Positions 42,290-51,851 are shown, counted from the first letter of the stretch. The stretch: DNA of 64,000 nt from Lachnospiraceae bacterium (GCA_017427415.1 JAFRSU010000076.1:143867-207866); one strand, 5' to 3'. A program made the numbers and translations. Notes: generated by a model from the letters alone, not told the origin.

Positions 42290-42874
42290 ATGAAAGTAAA
42301 GAAAATGCCTGTTTTCGCGATGATCCTTGTGCTTACCGCGGCTTTACTTACAGGATGCGGCAAGGCCGAAAGCTGGGCATACAATTTCGATGAGACCAAA
42401 GAGATTCTCCGGTTGAATTCCGACGGCACGGCAGTCTATCAGGCAAAAGTATTTGTCGACGGTATTCAGAAGACAGAAGAGAGAAAGTACACTTCTTATA
42501 AAAAAGACGATTCTTACTTAACCTTAAGCGGATCAGACGGAGAGCTTAAGATGCGTTGCAAGACCACAGATGACGGGATCGTTCTTTACGAGAAAAGTAC
42601 TTATGTTTACACTCCGCGCGAGGGCTACGAAAGAGGAGACGGTATCGTCGGCGTATGGACCAATACAGGTACCGACAGACTCTTTTATGAGTTTTCCGAT
42701 AAAGGAAACTTTATGGAGGACGGAGTTTTTGTAGGAGATTACTTCCTTGACGGTGAACCGGGTTCAATCAGGCTGGATTATTACGATGACCTGCCTGATA
42801 CCATTCTCTACTACACCATAGAAGGTGATGAGATGACGGTAGAGTACCCATGGGAACTGGTCCCTACCAAATAA
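42290..42874 (+). CDS. Putative lipoprotein
   Basis: A 194-residue secreted protein with a lipobox: basic start, hydrophobic segment and LLTGC (Cys about 24). The mature part is beta-rich, with two similar-looking halves (EILRLNSDGTAVYQ and LFYEFSDKGNFMEDG), each resembling the strands of small lipocalin-like or DUF5640-type lipoproteins. Function unknown. AAAGGCGG precedes the ATG. It is followed by the importer's binding protein after 81 bases, so shared transcription is possible. Confidence 0.78.
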   Translation: MKVKKMPVFAMILVLTAALLTGCGKAESWAYNFDETKEILRLNSDGTAVYQAKVFVDGIQKTEERKYTSYKKDDSYLTLSGSDGELKMRCKTTDDGIVLYEKSTYVYTPREGYERGDGIVGVWTNTGTDRLFYEFSDKGNFMEDGVFVGDYFLDGEPGSIRLDYYDDLPDTILYYTIEGDEMTVEYPWELVPTK

Positions 42875-42885
42875 TTACGATCGTT

Positions 42886-42932
42886 AAAGCGGATAACCGC
42901 TTTCGATAAACAACAATCGGCAGATATCTGCC
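42886..42932 (+). other. Hairpins between the lipoprotein and binding-protein genes
   Basis: AAAGCGG-ATAA-CCGCTTT (42886-42903) and the palindrome GGCAGATATCTGCC (42919-42932) fold ahead of the binding protein's AAGGAGGAG. Neither has a full T tract; they may protect the 5' end of the abundant binding-protein message. Confidence 0.5.
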
Positions 42933-42955
42933 ACACATTTTTAAGGAGGAGAATT

Positions 42956-44281
42956 ATGAAACGAATTCTTGCGGTTTTATTAGTTCTTGCTATGGTTTTC
43001 TCTTTAGCAGCTTGCTCTAAAGATGATGACAAGAAGACTAGCGACAACAATAACACCAACACAAGCAACACATCAACCGATAGCAGCGTTCTTGACAAAG
43101 AGATCACTCTTACTCTTTGGGATATCGCTGTAGAAGGCGACGGAAACCGTCCCGCTTACGATTCAGCACTTGCTGATCTTAAGGCTAAGTACCCTAAGGT
43201 AACAATCAATGAGACAGTTACCGAGAACAACGCTTACAAGACAAAGATCAAGTCAGCTATGGGTGCTAACGAGCTTCCCGACATCTTCTTTACATGGGCT
43301 GGCGCATTCCTTGGTGACTTCGTAAACGCTGGTAAGGTTCATTGCCTTGATGACGTTTTACAGCCTTGGATCGACAACGGCGAGATGACAGCTGCTCAGC
43401 TTGGTAACAGCACTTACAACGGAAAGCACTACGGTGTTCCTACAACTTACAACATCGTTACTCTTTTCGCTAACATGGACATCCTTGCATCTGTAGGATA
43501 TGATCATATTCCTGCTACTATGGATGAACTTAATGACTGCTGCGATAAGCTTTTAGCAAAGAATATCATTCCTTTCGGCTGCGCTGGTAAGACAGATGAT
43601 ACTTGGTGTGTAACCGAGTACCTTGAGCCCATCATCGAGAAGACAATCGGTGCTGCAGCTCTTAAGGATATCATGACATTTGGTAAGACCTGGAATAATC
43701 AGGGTGTTGCTTCTTCAGTAGATCTGCTTCAGAGCATGATCAAGAAGGGTTACTTCGATCCCGACGGAATGGCACTTGGTAACGAAGAAGTTAAGGCTAA
43801 CTTCATGAGCGGCAAGTATGCATTCTATCAGAACGGTTCTTGGAACTGTGGCGATTTCGCTAACAAGGAAAAGGTTAAGTTCAACGTTAAGGCTGGTGAG
43901 TTCCCTGTAGTTGATGCTGCAAACGGCAAGCTCGGTATGCTCATCGGTGGACCTTCAGATACAATCGCTGTATCAGAGGGACCTAATGCTGAAGCAGCAG
44001 CTGCATTCGCAGTTGAGCTCGGCAGACTTATTTGCCACTATGGTTACCTTAAGGGTAGCGGACTTCCTGCATGGAAGGTATGGGGCGACACAAGTGAAGT
44101 TCTTCCTATAGTTCAGGAAGTAGCTGCAATCTGTGCTAATGCTGTTGACTACGTTCTTTTCGGCGACAACGCTATGCCTGCTGACGAAGCAGCTATCTAC
44201 CTTGAGTATGTATCAAGCGTATACGGCGGAGCAGTTGACGGTGCTGCATTCATTAAGGGCTTAACATCAGAAATCAGATAA
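42956..44281 (+). CDS. ABC transporter extracellular sugar-binding lipoprotein
   Basis: A family-1 solute-binding protein of 441 residues that captures a sugar or oligosaccharide for the two permeases downstream. It has a lipoprotein signal (LAAC, Cys about 20), an Asn/Thr/Asp-rich linker, and typical folds such as ITLTLWDIAVEGDG, PDIFFTWAGAFLGDF and FMSGKYAFYQNGSW. Codon choice (GCT, GGT, AAC) differs from neighbours and resembles rpsB and tsf, suggesting very high expression. The sugar cannot be told from the sequence. Confidence 0.92.
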   Translation: MKRILAVLLVLAMVFSLAACSKDDDKKTSDNNNTNTSNTSTDSSVLDKEITLTLWDIAVEGDGNRPAYDSALADLKAKYPKVTINETVTENNAYKTKIKSAMGANELPDIFFTWAGAFLGDFVNAGKVHCLDDVLQPWIDNGEMTAAQLGNSTYNGKHYGVPTTYNIVTLFANMDILASVGYDHIPATMDELNDCCDKLLAKNIIPFGCAGKTDDTWCVTEYLEPIIEKTIGAAALKDIMTFGKTWNNQGVASSVDLLQSMIKKGYFDPDGMALGNEEVKANFMSGKYAFYQNGSWNCGDFANKEKVKFNVKAGEFPVVDAANGKLGMLIGGPSDTIAVSEGPNAEAAAAFAVELGRLICHYGYLKGSGLPAWKVWGDTSEVLPIVQEVAAICANAVDYVLFGDNAMPADEAAIYLEYVSSVYGGAVDGAAFIKGLTSEIR

Positions 44282-44319
44282 TGATCGATGTTTATAAGTA
44301 TTAATTAATGAAAATATTT

Positions 44320-44366
44320 GGTCTTCCCGGTAACTCCTTTAGGGAGGAACCGGAAAGACCTTTTAT
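44320..44366 (+). terminator. Attenuating terminator between binding protein and permeases
   Basis: A long hairpin (GGTCTT-CCCGGT ... ACCGG-AAAGACC, 44320-44360) with CTCC/GGGAG inner pairing is followed by TTTTA. In sugar importers such an element commonly lets most transcripts stop after the binding protein, giving it in excess over the permeases. Confidence 0.8.
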
Positions 44367-44387
44367 AATGATTGGGAAGGTGCCTAT

Positions 44388-45287
44388 ATGAAACAAAAAC
44401 AAAAATATATCGCAATATTTCTGTTCCTTCTTCCTGCGTTATTGTTGTTTGTCGGTCTGCTTATCGCGCCGATAATTATGTCAATCTATTACAGTTTGTT
44501 CAATTGGAACGGATTGAGAGCGCTGGATCCGGCAAAAGATTTTGTCGGATTAAAGAACTACGCTACATTATTTAATGAGAGAATACAATTTGGAAGTGCT
44601 TTAAAGAACGCGTTTATACTTGCCGGTCTTTCAGTATTCCTTCAGCTTCCTTTCTCACTTGCACTTGCACTTGCTCTGGGAAAGAAGATAAAAGGAGAAA
44701 GAGCATTCCTTTCAATATATTTCCTTCCGGTTCTGATATCAACCGTTGTTATCGGTCAGTTATGGCTGAAGATATACAATCCCGAATACGGTATACTTAA
44801 TACTTTCCTTCGTAAATTAGGTTATGAAGGTGAAAATATAAGATGGCTCGGAGATCAGAGTATTGCTTTGGGGGCTGTATTTGTTCCTACGCTATGGCAA
44901 TATGTCGGATACCATATGCTTCTGCTTTATGCCGGTGTAAAGGGTGTTTCACCTGAACTTCGTGAGGCTGCAAAGCTTGACGGATGTACCGACTGGCAGG
45001 TTAACTGGAATGTCGTTATTCCTACCATTAAGCCGATCATTAAGGTAAGTGTTATTTTTGCCGTAACCGGTTCACTTAAATCATTCGATTTAATATATGT
45101 CCTGACAAACGGTGGCCCTATGAAGGCAACAGAGGTTCCCAGTATCATCATGATCAACCAGCTGTTCAAAGCTAACCAGTACGGTATCGGTAGCGCGATC
45201 GCGGTTCTGCTGATCATATTGTGTTTCTTCTTTGCTATTCTTATAGGATTTGTATTTAAGGAGAGGGATATATATGGAAAAAAATAA
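44388..45287 (+). CDS. ABC sugar transporter permease (first)
   Basis: A 299-residue membrane protein with six hydrophobic segments, of the MalF/UgpA-like family. The cytoplasmic EAA loop EAAKLDGCTDWQVNWNVVIP (about 192-211) contacts the ATPase. Start ATG at 44388 after GGGAAGG. No ATP-binding gene follows, so a shared ATPase (MsmX-type) encoded elsewhere is expected, as is common in Firmicutes. Confidence 0.93.
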   Translation: MKQKQKYIAIFLFLLPALLLFVGLLIAPIIMSIYYSLFNWNGLRALDPAKDFVGLKNYATLFNERIQFGSALKNAFILAGLSVFLQLPFSLALALALGKKIKGERAFLSIYFLPVLISTVVIGQLWLKIYNPEYGILNTFLRKLGYEGENIRWLGDQSIALGAVFVPTLWQYVGYHMLLLYAGVKGVSPELREAAKLDGCTDWQVNWNVVIPTIKPIIKVSVIFAVTGSLKSFDLIYVLTNGGPMKATEVPSIIMINQLFKANQYGIGSAIAVLLIILCFFFAILIGFVFKERDIYGKK

Positions 45288-46239
45288 TCAGGTAAATGTA
45301 GAACAGAGTTCACTAAAACTTGATACATCCAAGTATCATGTAAAAAAGACTAATAAAGGTCTTCGTGTATTAGTCTTTGTCGGATTGATCCTTTGGGCAT
45401 TTATAAACCTTTTCCCTATTTATTGGATGTTCACATTCTCTCTTAAAACAAATGAGGAAATATTCGGAGAAAATGTAGCCGGACTTCCGAGAGAATGGCA
45501 ATGGGAAAACTATGATACCGCATTCTGGGGCAAAGGCGGCAGAGACAAGAAAGCTGCAGGTAATGTCGATGGTACGGAAGTAGGCGGATTCCAACTTCCG
45601 AAGATCATCAGACAGTTTATAAACAGCGTTATTATTACGGTTACTACTATTTTGATCTCCATATTCGCGGCAATGATGGCTACCTTTGCTATATCGCGAA
45701 TACAATGGAAACTAAGTAAACTGACGTATTCGATGTTTATGTTGGGACTGACGATCCCTATCCATGCATCACTGCTTCCCGTATATAAGACCATATCAAG
45801 TCTCGGACTGCTTAATACGTATACATCACTGATACTTCCGTATTCGGCATTCTCACTTGCGATGTCCATCCTTATCTGTTCGGGATTCATGGAGGATATA
45901 CCCAAGGAACTTGATGAGGCGGCTTATATCGACGGAGCCGGCCTTTGGAAGACCTTTATCAAGGTTATCGTTCCTTTGATGAAACCTGCACTTGCTACTA
46001 TCGGAATATATACATTCCTTCAGTGCTGGAACGAGCTGATGTTTGCTAACCAGTTCATTTCATCAGGTGATAAGATCACACTTCCTGTAGGTATCCAGCA
46101 GCTCTCAGGCCAGTACCTGACTGAATGGGGTCCTATAGGTGCAGCACTTGTTATAGCTACATTCCCTACTCTTATTGTTTATATTTTCTTCAGCAAGAAG
46201 ATCCAGGACAGCTTTATAGCCGGTGCGGTTAAAGGATGA
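45274..46239 (+). CDS. ABC sugar transporter permease (second)
   Basis: A 321-residue MalG/UgpE-like permease. The EAA loop is DEAAYIDGAGLWKTFIKVIVP (about 215-235). The ATG at 45274 is preceded by GGAGAGGG and overlaps the first permease by 14 bases; an upstream in-frame ATG at 45250 has no ribosome binding site. The first periplasmic loop holds a Gly/Lys-rich stretch (about 80-100). Confidence 0.92.
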   Translation: MEKNNQVNVEQSSLKLDTSKYHVKKTNKGLRVLVFVGLILWAFINLFPIYWMFTFSLKTNEEIFGENVAGLPREWQWENYDTAFWGKGGRDKKAAGNVDGTEVGGFQLPKIIRQFINSVIITVTTILISIFAAMMATFAISRIQWKLSKLTYSMFMLGLTIPIHASLLPVYKTISSLGLLNTYTSLILPYSAFSLAMSILICSGFMEDIPKELDEAAYIDGAGLWKTFIKVIVPLMKPALATIGIYTFLQCWNELMFANQFISSGDKITLPVGIQQLSGQYLTEWGPIGAALVIATFPTLIVYIFFSKKIQDSFIAGAVKG

Positions 46240-46259
46240 TATAACAATACAGAAGATTT

Positions 46260-46295
46260 CCCCCATCTTGATCTAAGATGGGGGATAATTTTGTT
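46260..46295 (+). terminator. Terminator after the importer genes
   Basis: CCCCCATCTT (46260-46269) and AAGATGGGGG (46275-46284) form a perfect 10-bp stem with a five-base loop, followed by ATAATTTTGTTT. Confidence 0.88.
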
Positions 46296-46357
46296 TAAGG
46301 CGGGCGACTTTTTTTATCCTTATATGTAAAATTTTTACTTTCTTTCATCGGAATTTC

Positions 46358-46386
46358 TTGCAAAAGAGGGGTAAAGATGATAGAAT
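46358..46386 (+). promoter_or_regulatory. Sigma-A promoter of the two-component genes
   Basis: TTGCAA (46358-46363), a 17-base spacer and TAGAAT (46381-46386), 23 bases upstream of the kinase gene. Confidence 0.75.
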
Positions 46387-46409
46387 GAAACAAATATGTA
46401 ACATTTATA

Positions 46410-48257
46410 TTGTTTGGGGAGCATATGAGGATCACTAAGAAAATTAAGAGAGTTAAAAATATAAAGAATTCTCTTTCTTTTAAGCTCAGTATGGTATTCG
46501 TCGGCATTGCCGGGGTACTCATCCTGTCTTCGATGATATTTATTTTTGTCATTGTAAACAGAGAAAGAAAAGAATATGCCGAGCGTGAAGCGGAAAATGT
46601 TCTGGTCACGCTTTCTGCAAGTATAAGGTCCGATATCGATTATTACAGGAATGTATCCCGACTTATCGAATATGATTCAAGAGTAAAGGAGTTTTTAAAG
46701 GCGCCTTCTTCGGAAGTCATGCGTTCGATACAATACAGCGAAACTGCCAGGATCGGAACACAGGATTACTTAAATATTACCGAAGGAGTTGATTCTGTTT
46801 TTATATTCAGAAAAGATCTGCAGTTTATGACGACACTTGTCAACCGGAGTGATTACCGTTTTGATTATGCAAGACAGGTTCAGCCGGATTGGCTGGATCC
46901 GCTTATTGAACTTAAAGGTGGAGCCTTTCTTTCACTGAACGGCAACGGTGTGATCCATAAGTCTGACGGAAAGACCTTACTTTCGATAAGCAGAGCGGTG
47001 TATGATAATGTGTCGCAGAAGCATACCGGTTACATGTTTATGAATATTACGAGTTCCTTTTTGGAAGATGAGATATCACAGTTAAGGCCTGATGATATTT
47101 GTGTGCTCACTACAGATGGGATATATCTGGCAGGCAATAATGAGCTGGCAAAATATCTTGAAGGTTTTAATATAGCGGAAGATATCACTCACAGAAACAT
47201 AAGTGTACCTGGGACAAAACTGATGCTTTCGGCCATAAAGCTCGAAGGACTCCCGATAGTACTTTTGTATGCCATAAGGGAGGAAAGACATCTGCTCCCG
47301 ATGGAGCTTTTGTATGTTATAATCTTATTGCCGCTGATCTATTTTATCTGTGTATTTCTGGCAGGTATTTTTATCAGGAAAAATATTACAAGCCCTGTAT
47401 TTGAGCTTACTTCCGAGATCAATAAGAACAGTAAGGGCGACAGCCTTGTAAGGATAGAGCGTGAGTTCCCAAAAAATGAGATAGGCATGATAAAGGATAC
47501 CTATAACAATATGGTTACTCATACTCAGGAGCTTTGGAACAGGCTTTTGGAAAATGAACAGACACTCCAGAGCTCCCAGATGCGTGTACTGCAGGAGCAG
47601 ATAAAGCCGCATTTCCTATATAATTCACTTGAGACCATAGGATATCTGGCTGTGGATGCCGGAGCGGAGAAGGTACATTCGGCTTTGGAGACTCTGGGCA
47701 GTTTTTACCGTAATTTCTTAAGCAAAGGAGACAGGGAGATCCCGTTAAAGAGAGAATTGATGATAATCAAGGATTATCTGTCACTGCAAAAGCTCCGGTA
47801 CGGGGATATCCTGAACGATGAATACGATATAGCACCTGACACGGAAGAGTGCCTTATCCCCAAGCTTATACTGCAGCCGTTAGTAGAAAACAGTATCTAT
47901 CACGGTATACGTATGAAGGGCGAAAAAGGTACGATCAAGATCTCAAGCTGGCTTAAAGACAAGGAACTTCATATAACCGTAAGAGATACCGGTATAGGTA
48001 TGACGGACGAGCAGATAGAGAAGGTGCTTTCAACCGAGAAAACGGACAATACGGATGAAGACGGAATATCCGCTTCCGGTCTTGGCAGCAGCTTTGGCCT
48101 GTGGGGTACCATAGAACGTATCAGATGCTATTGCAATAAGGATGATGTAGTAAAGATCACCAGTGAACCCGGTGAATATACGGAAGTAGAGATAATAATC
48201 AATACAGACACAAAGAATTGGAGAACGGTTAATGTACAGAGTAATGCTGATCGATGA
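46410..48257 (+). CDS. Sensor histidine kinase, YesM-like (LytS-type kinase domain)
   Basis: A 615-residue membrane kinase. There are two membrane helices (about 30-50 and 300-320) flanking an extracellular double-Cache-like sensor, then HAMP, then a His_kinase domain with the phosphorylation motif EQIKPHFLYNSLETIGYL (His about 401), and an ATPase with LVENSIYHGI and RDTGIGM. This kinase type typically pairs with AraC-type response regulators and controls nearby sugar importers, which fits its position. The stop overlaps the regulator by 26 bases. Confidence 0.94.
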   Translation: MFGEHMRITKKIKRVKNIKNSLSFKLSMVFVGIAGVLILSSMIFIFVIVNRERKEYAEREAENVLVTLSASIRSDIDYYRNVSRLIEYDSRVKEFLKAPSSEVMRSIQYSETARIGTQDYLNITEGVDSVFIFRKDLQFMTTLVNRSDYRFDYARQVQPDWLDPLIELKGGAFLSLNGNGVIHKSDGKTLLSISRAVYDNVSQKHTGYMFMNITSSFLEDEISQLRPDDICVLTTDGIYLAGNNELAKYLEGFNIAEDITHRNISVPGTKLMLSAIKLEGLPIVLLYAIREERHLLPMELLYVIILLPLIYFICVFLAGIFIRKNITSPVFELTSEINKNSKGDSLVRIEREFPKNEIGMIKDTYNNMVTHTQELWNRLLENEQTLQSSQMRVLQEQIKPHFLYNSLETIGYLAVDAGAEKVHSALETLGSFYRNFLSKGDREIPLKRELMIIKDYLSLQKLRYGDILNDEYDIAPDTEECLIPKLILQPLVENSIYHGIRMKGEKGTIKISSWLKDKELHITVRDTGIGMTDEQIEKVLSTEKTDNTDEDGISASGLGSSFGLWGTIERIRCYCNKDDVVKITSEPGEYTEVEIIINTDTKNWRTVNVQSNADR

Positions 48258-48987
48258 CGAGGAATCCGCAAGAAAGCTGATGAGAGCCTCGATAAACTGG
48301 GAAGAGCTTGATATGGAGGTGGTCGGAGAGGCCGCCAGCGGTATCGAAGCCATAAATGTCATAGATGACATGAAACCGGATATCGCATTTGTCGATATCT
48401 CCATGCCTTTTATGAACGGTATAGAGTTTACGGAACTTGCGACAAAAAGATATCCGAATCTTATCATCATAATCATGACGGCGATCGATCAGTTCGAGTA
48501 TGCCAGAAAATGTGTCAGCCTCCCGGTATTTGAATATATGCTGAAACCCATAGTGAGAGCCGAAGTGACTGCCACACTTGCATCTGCAAAAGCAAAGCTT
48601 GATGCGGAGCATGTAAAGAACGAGGCACTCCCGGAGCCGGAAAACACCAATAAGATAGAGGCGTCCACCATAGACCAGATCAAGATGTATATTGAGTCCA
48701 ATTATACGGATTCCAAGCTTAATCTTACGTCCGTGGCACAGTATTTCGGTTTCAGTGCAAGCTATCTTTCCAGAAAATTTAAACAGGAGACCGGAAAGAA
48801 CTTTGTGGAATATCTTACCGAATGCAGGATGAATGCGGCGATGAAGCTTGCAGCAGCCAACATAAAAATGTTTAAAGCATCGGATGAAGTGGGTATCCCG
48901 GATCCCAATTATTTTGGAAGATGCTTTAAAAAATATGCCGGGATAAGCTATTCGGAATATGTTTCCATGAAGAATCTTAAGGACTGA
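48232..48987 (+). CDS. AraC-type response regulator, YesN-like, short form
   Basis: A 251-residue regulator: receiver domain (about 1-120) with the phospho-acceptor Asp55 in FVDISMPFMNG and the switch Lys in YMLKPI, and a C-terminal AraC/XylS pair of helix-turn-helix motifs (about 150-250) with LTSVAQYFGFSASYLSRKFK and PDPNYFGRCFKKYAGISYSEY. Most YesN regulators are about 350-530 residues with a long middle region, missing here. It probably controls the importer next door. Confidence 0.93.
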   Translation: MYRVMLIDDEESARKLMRASINWEELDMEVVGEAASGIEAINVIDDMKPDIAFVDISMPFMNGIEFTELATKRYPNLIIIIMTAIDQFEYARKCVSLPVFEYMLKPIVRAEVTATLASAKAKLDAEHVKNEALPEPENTNKIEASTIDQIKMYIESNYTDSKLNLTSVAQYFGFSASYLSRKFKQETGKNFVEYLTECRMNAAMKLAAANIKMFKASDEVGIPDPNYFGRCFKKYAGISYSEYVSMKNLKD

Positions 48988-48992
48988 CTCAG

Positions 48993-49799
48993 ATGAAATA
49001 CATATATTTTGACTCTATAGACTCAACCAATAATGAAGCAAAAAGAATGATAAGCAGGGCACAGGTTTCCGAAAATCTGTGCCTTGTGGCGTTTGAACAG
49101 ACCGCAGGCCGCGGCAGACAGGGGAAAAGCTTTTTTTCACCCGATACGGGACTATATATGACGGTGGTACTTCCGATCGGAAAACCGATATCGTCGCAGG
49201 TCACCATGACGGTCAGGACTGCAGCCGCAGTATGCAGTGCCATAGAGGAAGTGACGTGGATATCCGCAGGTATCAAATGGGTAAATGATATATATGTACG
49301 CGGGAAAAAATGCTGCGGTATCCTGTGCGAGGCTGTAAACGATTATGAAAAAGGTATCATGCAATATATGATAGCCGGCATCGGTATCAATATCTATACA
49401 AAGGAATGGCCCGAAGAACTTAAAAACATAGCCGGAAGCCTGTACGAAGAAGACCCTGACGTTATAGGAAAAAAGATAAGCAACAGGGATACCCGGAAGG
49501 ATATAAGACTGCCTGATAAGCCTGATACAGAGACGGTAGCAGGCAGGCTCACCGAAAAAATAGCTGAAGGTCTTAAATCGTGGATATTCGATGTCCCGGA
49601 AGATGATTTTCTTTCATATTATAAGTCACATTCCATAGTGCTCGGAAAAGAGATAGTATTTACACAGGACGGGGAGAGCAGGACCGGTACTGCTGTTGAT
49701 ATCGATGAGAACGGAGGGCTCATAGTCGCGGCCGGACTAAAGGAAAAAAGCGAAACGATAGTGCTTAGAAGCGGAGAGATATCGATAAAAGTGCTGTAA
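48993..49799 (+). CDS. birA: Biotin-[acetyl-CoA-carboxylase] ligase
   Basis: BirA attaches biotin to carboxylase carrier domains through biotinyl-AMP. The 268-residue protein has the nucleotide motif GRGRQGKSF (about 35-43), the KWVNDIY segment with the catalytic Lys (about 91-97), and the C-terminal SH3-like domain. There is no N-terminal DNA-binding domain, so it is the monofunctional type and not a repressor. It follows the regulator after five bases. Confidence 0.93.
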   Translation: MKYIYFDSIDSTNNEAKRMISRAQVSENLCLVAFEQTAGRGRQGKSFFSPDTGLYMTVVLPIGKPISSQVTMTVRTAAAVCSAIEEVTWISAGIKWVNDIYVRGKKCCGILCEAVNDYEKGIMQYMIAGIGINIYTKEWPEELKNIAGSLYEEDPDVIGKKISNRDTRKDIRLPDKPDTETVAGRLTEKIAEGLKSWIFDVPEDDFLSYYKSHSIVLGKEIVFTQDGESRTGTAVDIDENGGLIVAAGLKEKSETIVLRSGEISIKVL

Positions 49800-49834
49800 T
49801 ACAGTTGTAGAACGGCTGTATTACAGCACTTTTT
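49791..49834. terminator. Bidirectional terminator between birA and the aminopeptidase
   Basis: GTGCTGTAATACAG (49791-49804) pairs perfectly with CTGTATTACAGCAC (49816-49829), followed by TTTTT; A residues flank the other side. The stem includes the birA stop codon and serves both convergent genes. Confidence 0.85.
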
Positions 49835-49854
49835 ATACTTAAAACTTTAAATGC

Positions 49855-51669
49855 TTAATGCTTTATATATTCTTTTAGCCACCGGGCGGTCTCGTTATCC
49901 AGATACGGCGAGAGTCTGTCATATACCATTTTGTGATAGGTATCAAGTGCCTTTATCTCATCGGGTGACATGTCCTCAAACAATACGGGCGAAAGATCGA
50001 TGGGAGCTAAGGTAAGTATCTCAAAGCCTAAAAAGCTGTCATATTCATTTTCACATTTTTTCACTGCGGCAATATCATTTTCTATACGTATGCCGTACTG
50101 TCCCTCCAGGTAGAAGCCGGGCTCGTCGGATGTTACCATGCCGGGTTCTATGGGTGTAGTATTGCCGAAACGCTTACCTATTTTCCAGTTGATATTCTGA
50201 GGACCTTCATGCACATTCAGGAAAAAGCCTATACCGTGACCTGTACCGTGGTTGTAGTCCTTATACATCTGCCATAAAGGACCGCGGGCTAAGATATCGA
50301 GGTTTGCACCTGCGGTACCTGCAGGGAATACGGCTGAAGCGAGATCAAGCATACCTTTAAGAACAGCGGTATAATGCTTTTTCATCTCGTAAGTCACATC
50401 CCCCATGGCTATGGTCCTTGTGATATCGGTAGTACCTTTAAGATACTGTGCACCCGAATCCACGAGAAGAAAGCTTTCGTGTTCTACGGGGATGTCGCTT
50501 TTTTCGTCAGGTTCATAATGCACTATGGCTCCGTGATATCCGTAAGCAGCTATGGTCTCGAAGCTTATATCCTTAAAATCGGGACTTTCCATGCGGAATT
50601 TAAGCAGCATATCCGCAGCCCCGAGTTCTGTTATTTTTTTAGCGGAAGGGTCCTTCTTATACTCATCGAGCCATTTTAAAAACTTGACCATGGCTATGCC
50701 GTCCGTAACATTAGCAGAGCGCAGGTGTCCGAGCTCCGTTTCGTTCTTCTGTGCCTTTTTTGCGGTAGAAGGATTGGTATCCAAAACGGGTTCGAAGTAC
50801 CCGGAAAAAGCTTTATACAGACTGTAATTTACCGTGTCGGGATCGAGAAGTATCTTTTGCTTATTCTTACCTTTAGGGGCAGCGCCGAAACGGAGATCGC
50901 AGTAAGAGTAGATATCGTTATAATCCCTGCACTCCACACCGATATCATCAAGATATTTTTTAGTATCGGACTTAAGGCAGTTCCTTTGGCAGAACAGCAC
51001 GGTATTTTCTTCTGCGATAAAAAGATATGATAAAAACACGGGATTGCATTTTACGTCGCTTCCTCTTAAGTTAAGGAGCCATGCTATATCGTCGAGAGAA
51101 GAGATAACATGGCAGCTGCAGCCATCCTCGCGCATACGGCGTACAACGTCAAAAAGCTTATTTACCGCATTTTCACCGGTATATTCCTCGGGGAAGACAT
51201 AGATATCGTTTGCCGGAAGAGCAGGTCTGTCCTCCCATATACGGCCTACAAGATCAAGGTCCGATACTATCACTGCATTGGGGACTTTTTCTTCTATACG
51301 CTTAACAAACGAGATATCCATAACCCTGCCGTCAAAGCCGATCTTTAAAGCCCCGTCCCCGATATTGTCTTTAAGGTATTCGGAGATGGTGGGCACACCT
51401 TTATTTCCGGACTTATACAGTTTGATACCGGTGTCTTTCAGCTGCTCCTCAGCCTGGATAAAATATCTGCCGTCAGTCCAGAGGATGGCTTCCGATGCAC
51501 TTATCACCATGGTACCTGCAGAGCCTGTAAAACCGCTCATATATTCACGGCATTTAAAAAAGTCGCTGACATACTCCGAACTGTGGAAGTCCGAGGTGGG
51601 GATGATATAATAATCTATGCCGTTTAAGGACATTTCGTTTCTTAAACGTTCAATTCTTTTGGGGATCAT
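49855..51669 (-). CDS. Xaa-Pro aminopeptidase (M24 family)
   Basis: A 604-residue three-domain aminopeptidase P that removes the first residue before proline. N-terminal creatinase-like domains lead to the M24 catalytic domain with metal ligands in VDSGAQYLKGTTDITRTI (Asp, Asp), GTGHGIGFFLNVHEGP (His) and SDEPGFY (Glu). The long form resembles eukaryotic-type APP1. The start at 51669 follows AAGGAGCAAAC; the frame extends to 51714, but that extension lies over the promoter region. Confidence 0.93.
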   Translation of the reverse strand: MIPKRIERLRNEMSLNGIDYYIIPTSDFHSSEYVSDFFKCREYMSGFTGSAGTMVISASEAILWTDGRYFIQAEEQLKDTGIKLYKSGNKGVPTISEYLKDNIGDGALKIGFDGRVMDISFVKRIEEKVPNAVIVSDLDLVGRIWEDRPALPANDIYVFPEEYTGENAVNKLFDVVRRMREDGCSCHVISSLDDIAWLLNLRGSDVKCNPVFLSYLFIAEENTVLFCQRNCLKSDTKKYLDDIGVECRDYNDIYSYCDLRFGAAPKGKNKQKILLDPDTVNYSLYKAFSGYFEPVLDTNPSTAKKAQKNETELGHLRSANVTDGIAMVKFLKWLDEYKKDPSAKKITELGAADMLLKFRMESPDFKDISFETIAAYGYHGAIVHYEPDEKSDIPVEHESFLLVDSGAQYLKGTTDITRTIAMGDVTYEMKKHYTAVLKGMLDLASAVFPAGTAGANLDILARGPLWQMYKDYNHGTGHGIGFFLNVHEGPQNINWKIGKRFGNTTPIEPGMVTSDEPGFYLEGQYGIRIENDIAAVKKCENEYDSFLGFEILTLAPIDLSPVLFEDMSPDEIKALDTYHKMVYDRLSPYLDNETARWLKEYIKH

Positions 51670-51713
51670 AGTTTGCTCCTTGTTTGCTCCTTTATACGTT
51701 ATATTACCTATCA

Positions 51714-51742
51714 AGTATAGTATACCTGAGGATATCTTGCAA
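51714..51742 (-). promoter_or_regulatory. Sigma-A promoter of the aminopeptidase gene
   Basis: On the - strand: TTGCAA (51737-51742), a 17-base spacer and TATACT (51714-51719). Confidence 0.75.
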
Positions 51743-51784
51743 GAAAAAAGAAAAAATAATACATAAAAAGTGTGGTCTAATCAT

Positions 51785-51813
51785 TTGACTTATTCGGAAA
51801 ATGAAGTTATAAT
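51785..51813 (+). promoter_or_regulatory. Sigma-A promoter of the HD-GYP gene and the ion-transport module
   Basis: TTGACT (51785-51790), a 17-base spacer and a perfect TATAAT (51808-51813), 38 bases from the start codon. It is one of the strongest promoters in the window. Confidence 0.85.
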
Positions 51814-51851
51814 TAGCATGAAATCCCGATATTACTTACGAGGTAGAAGCT

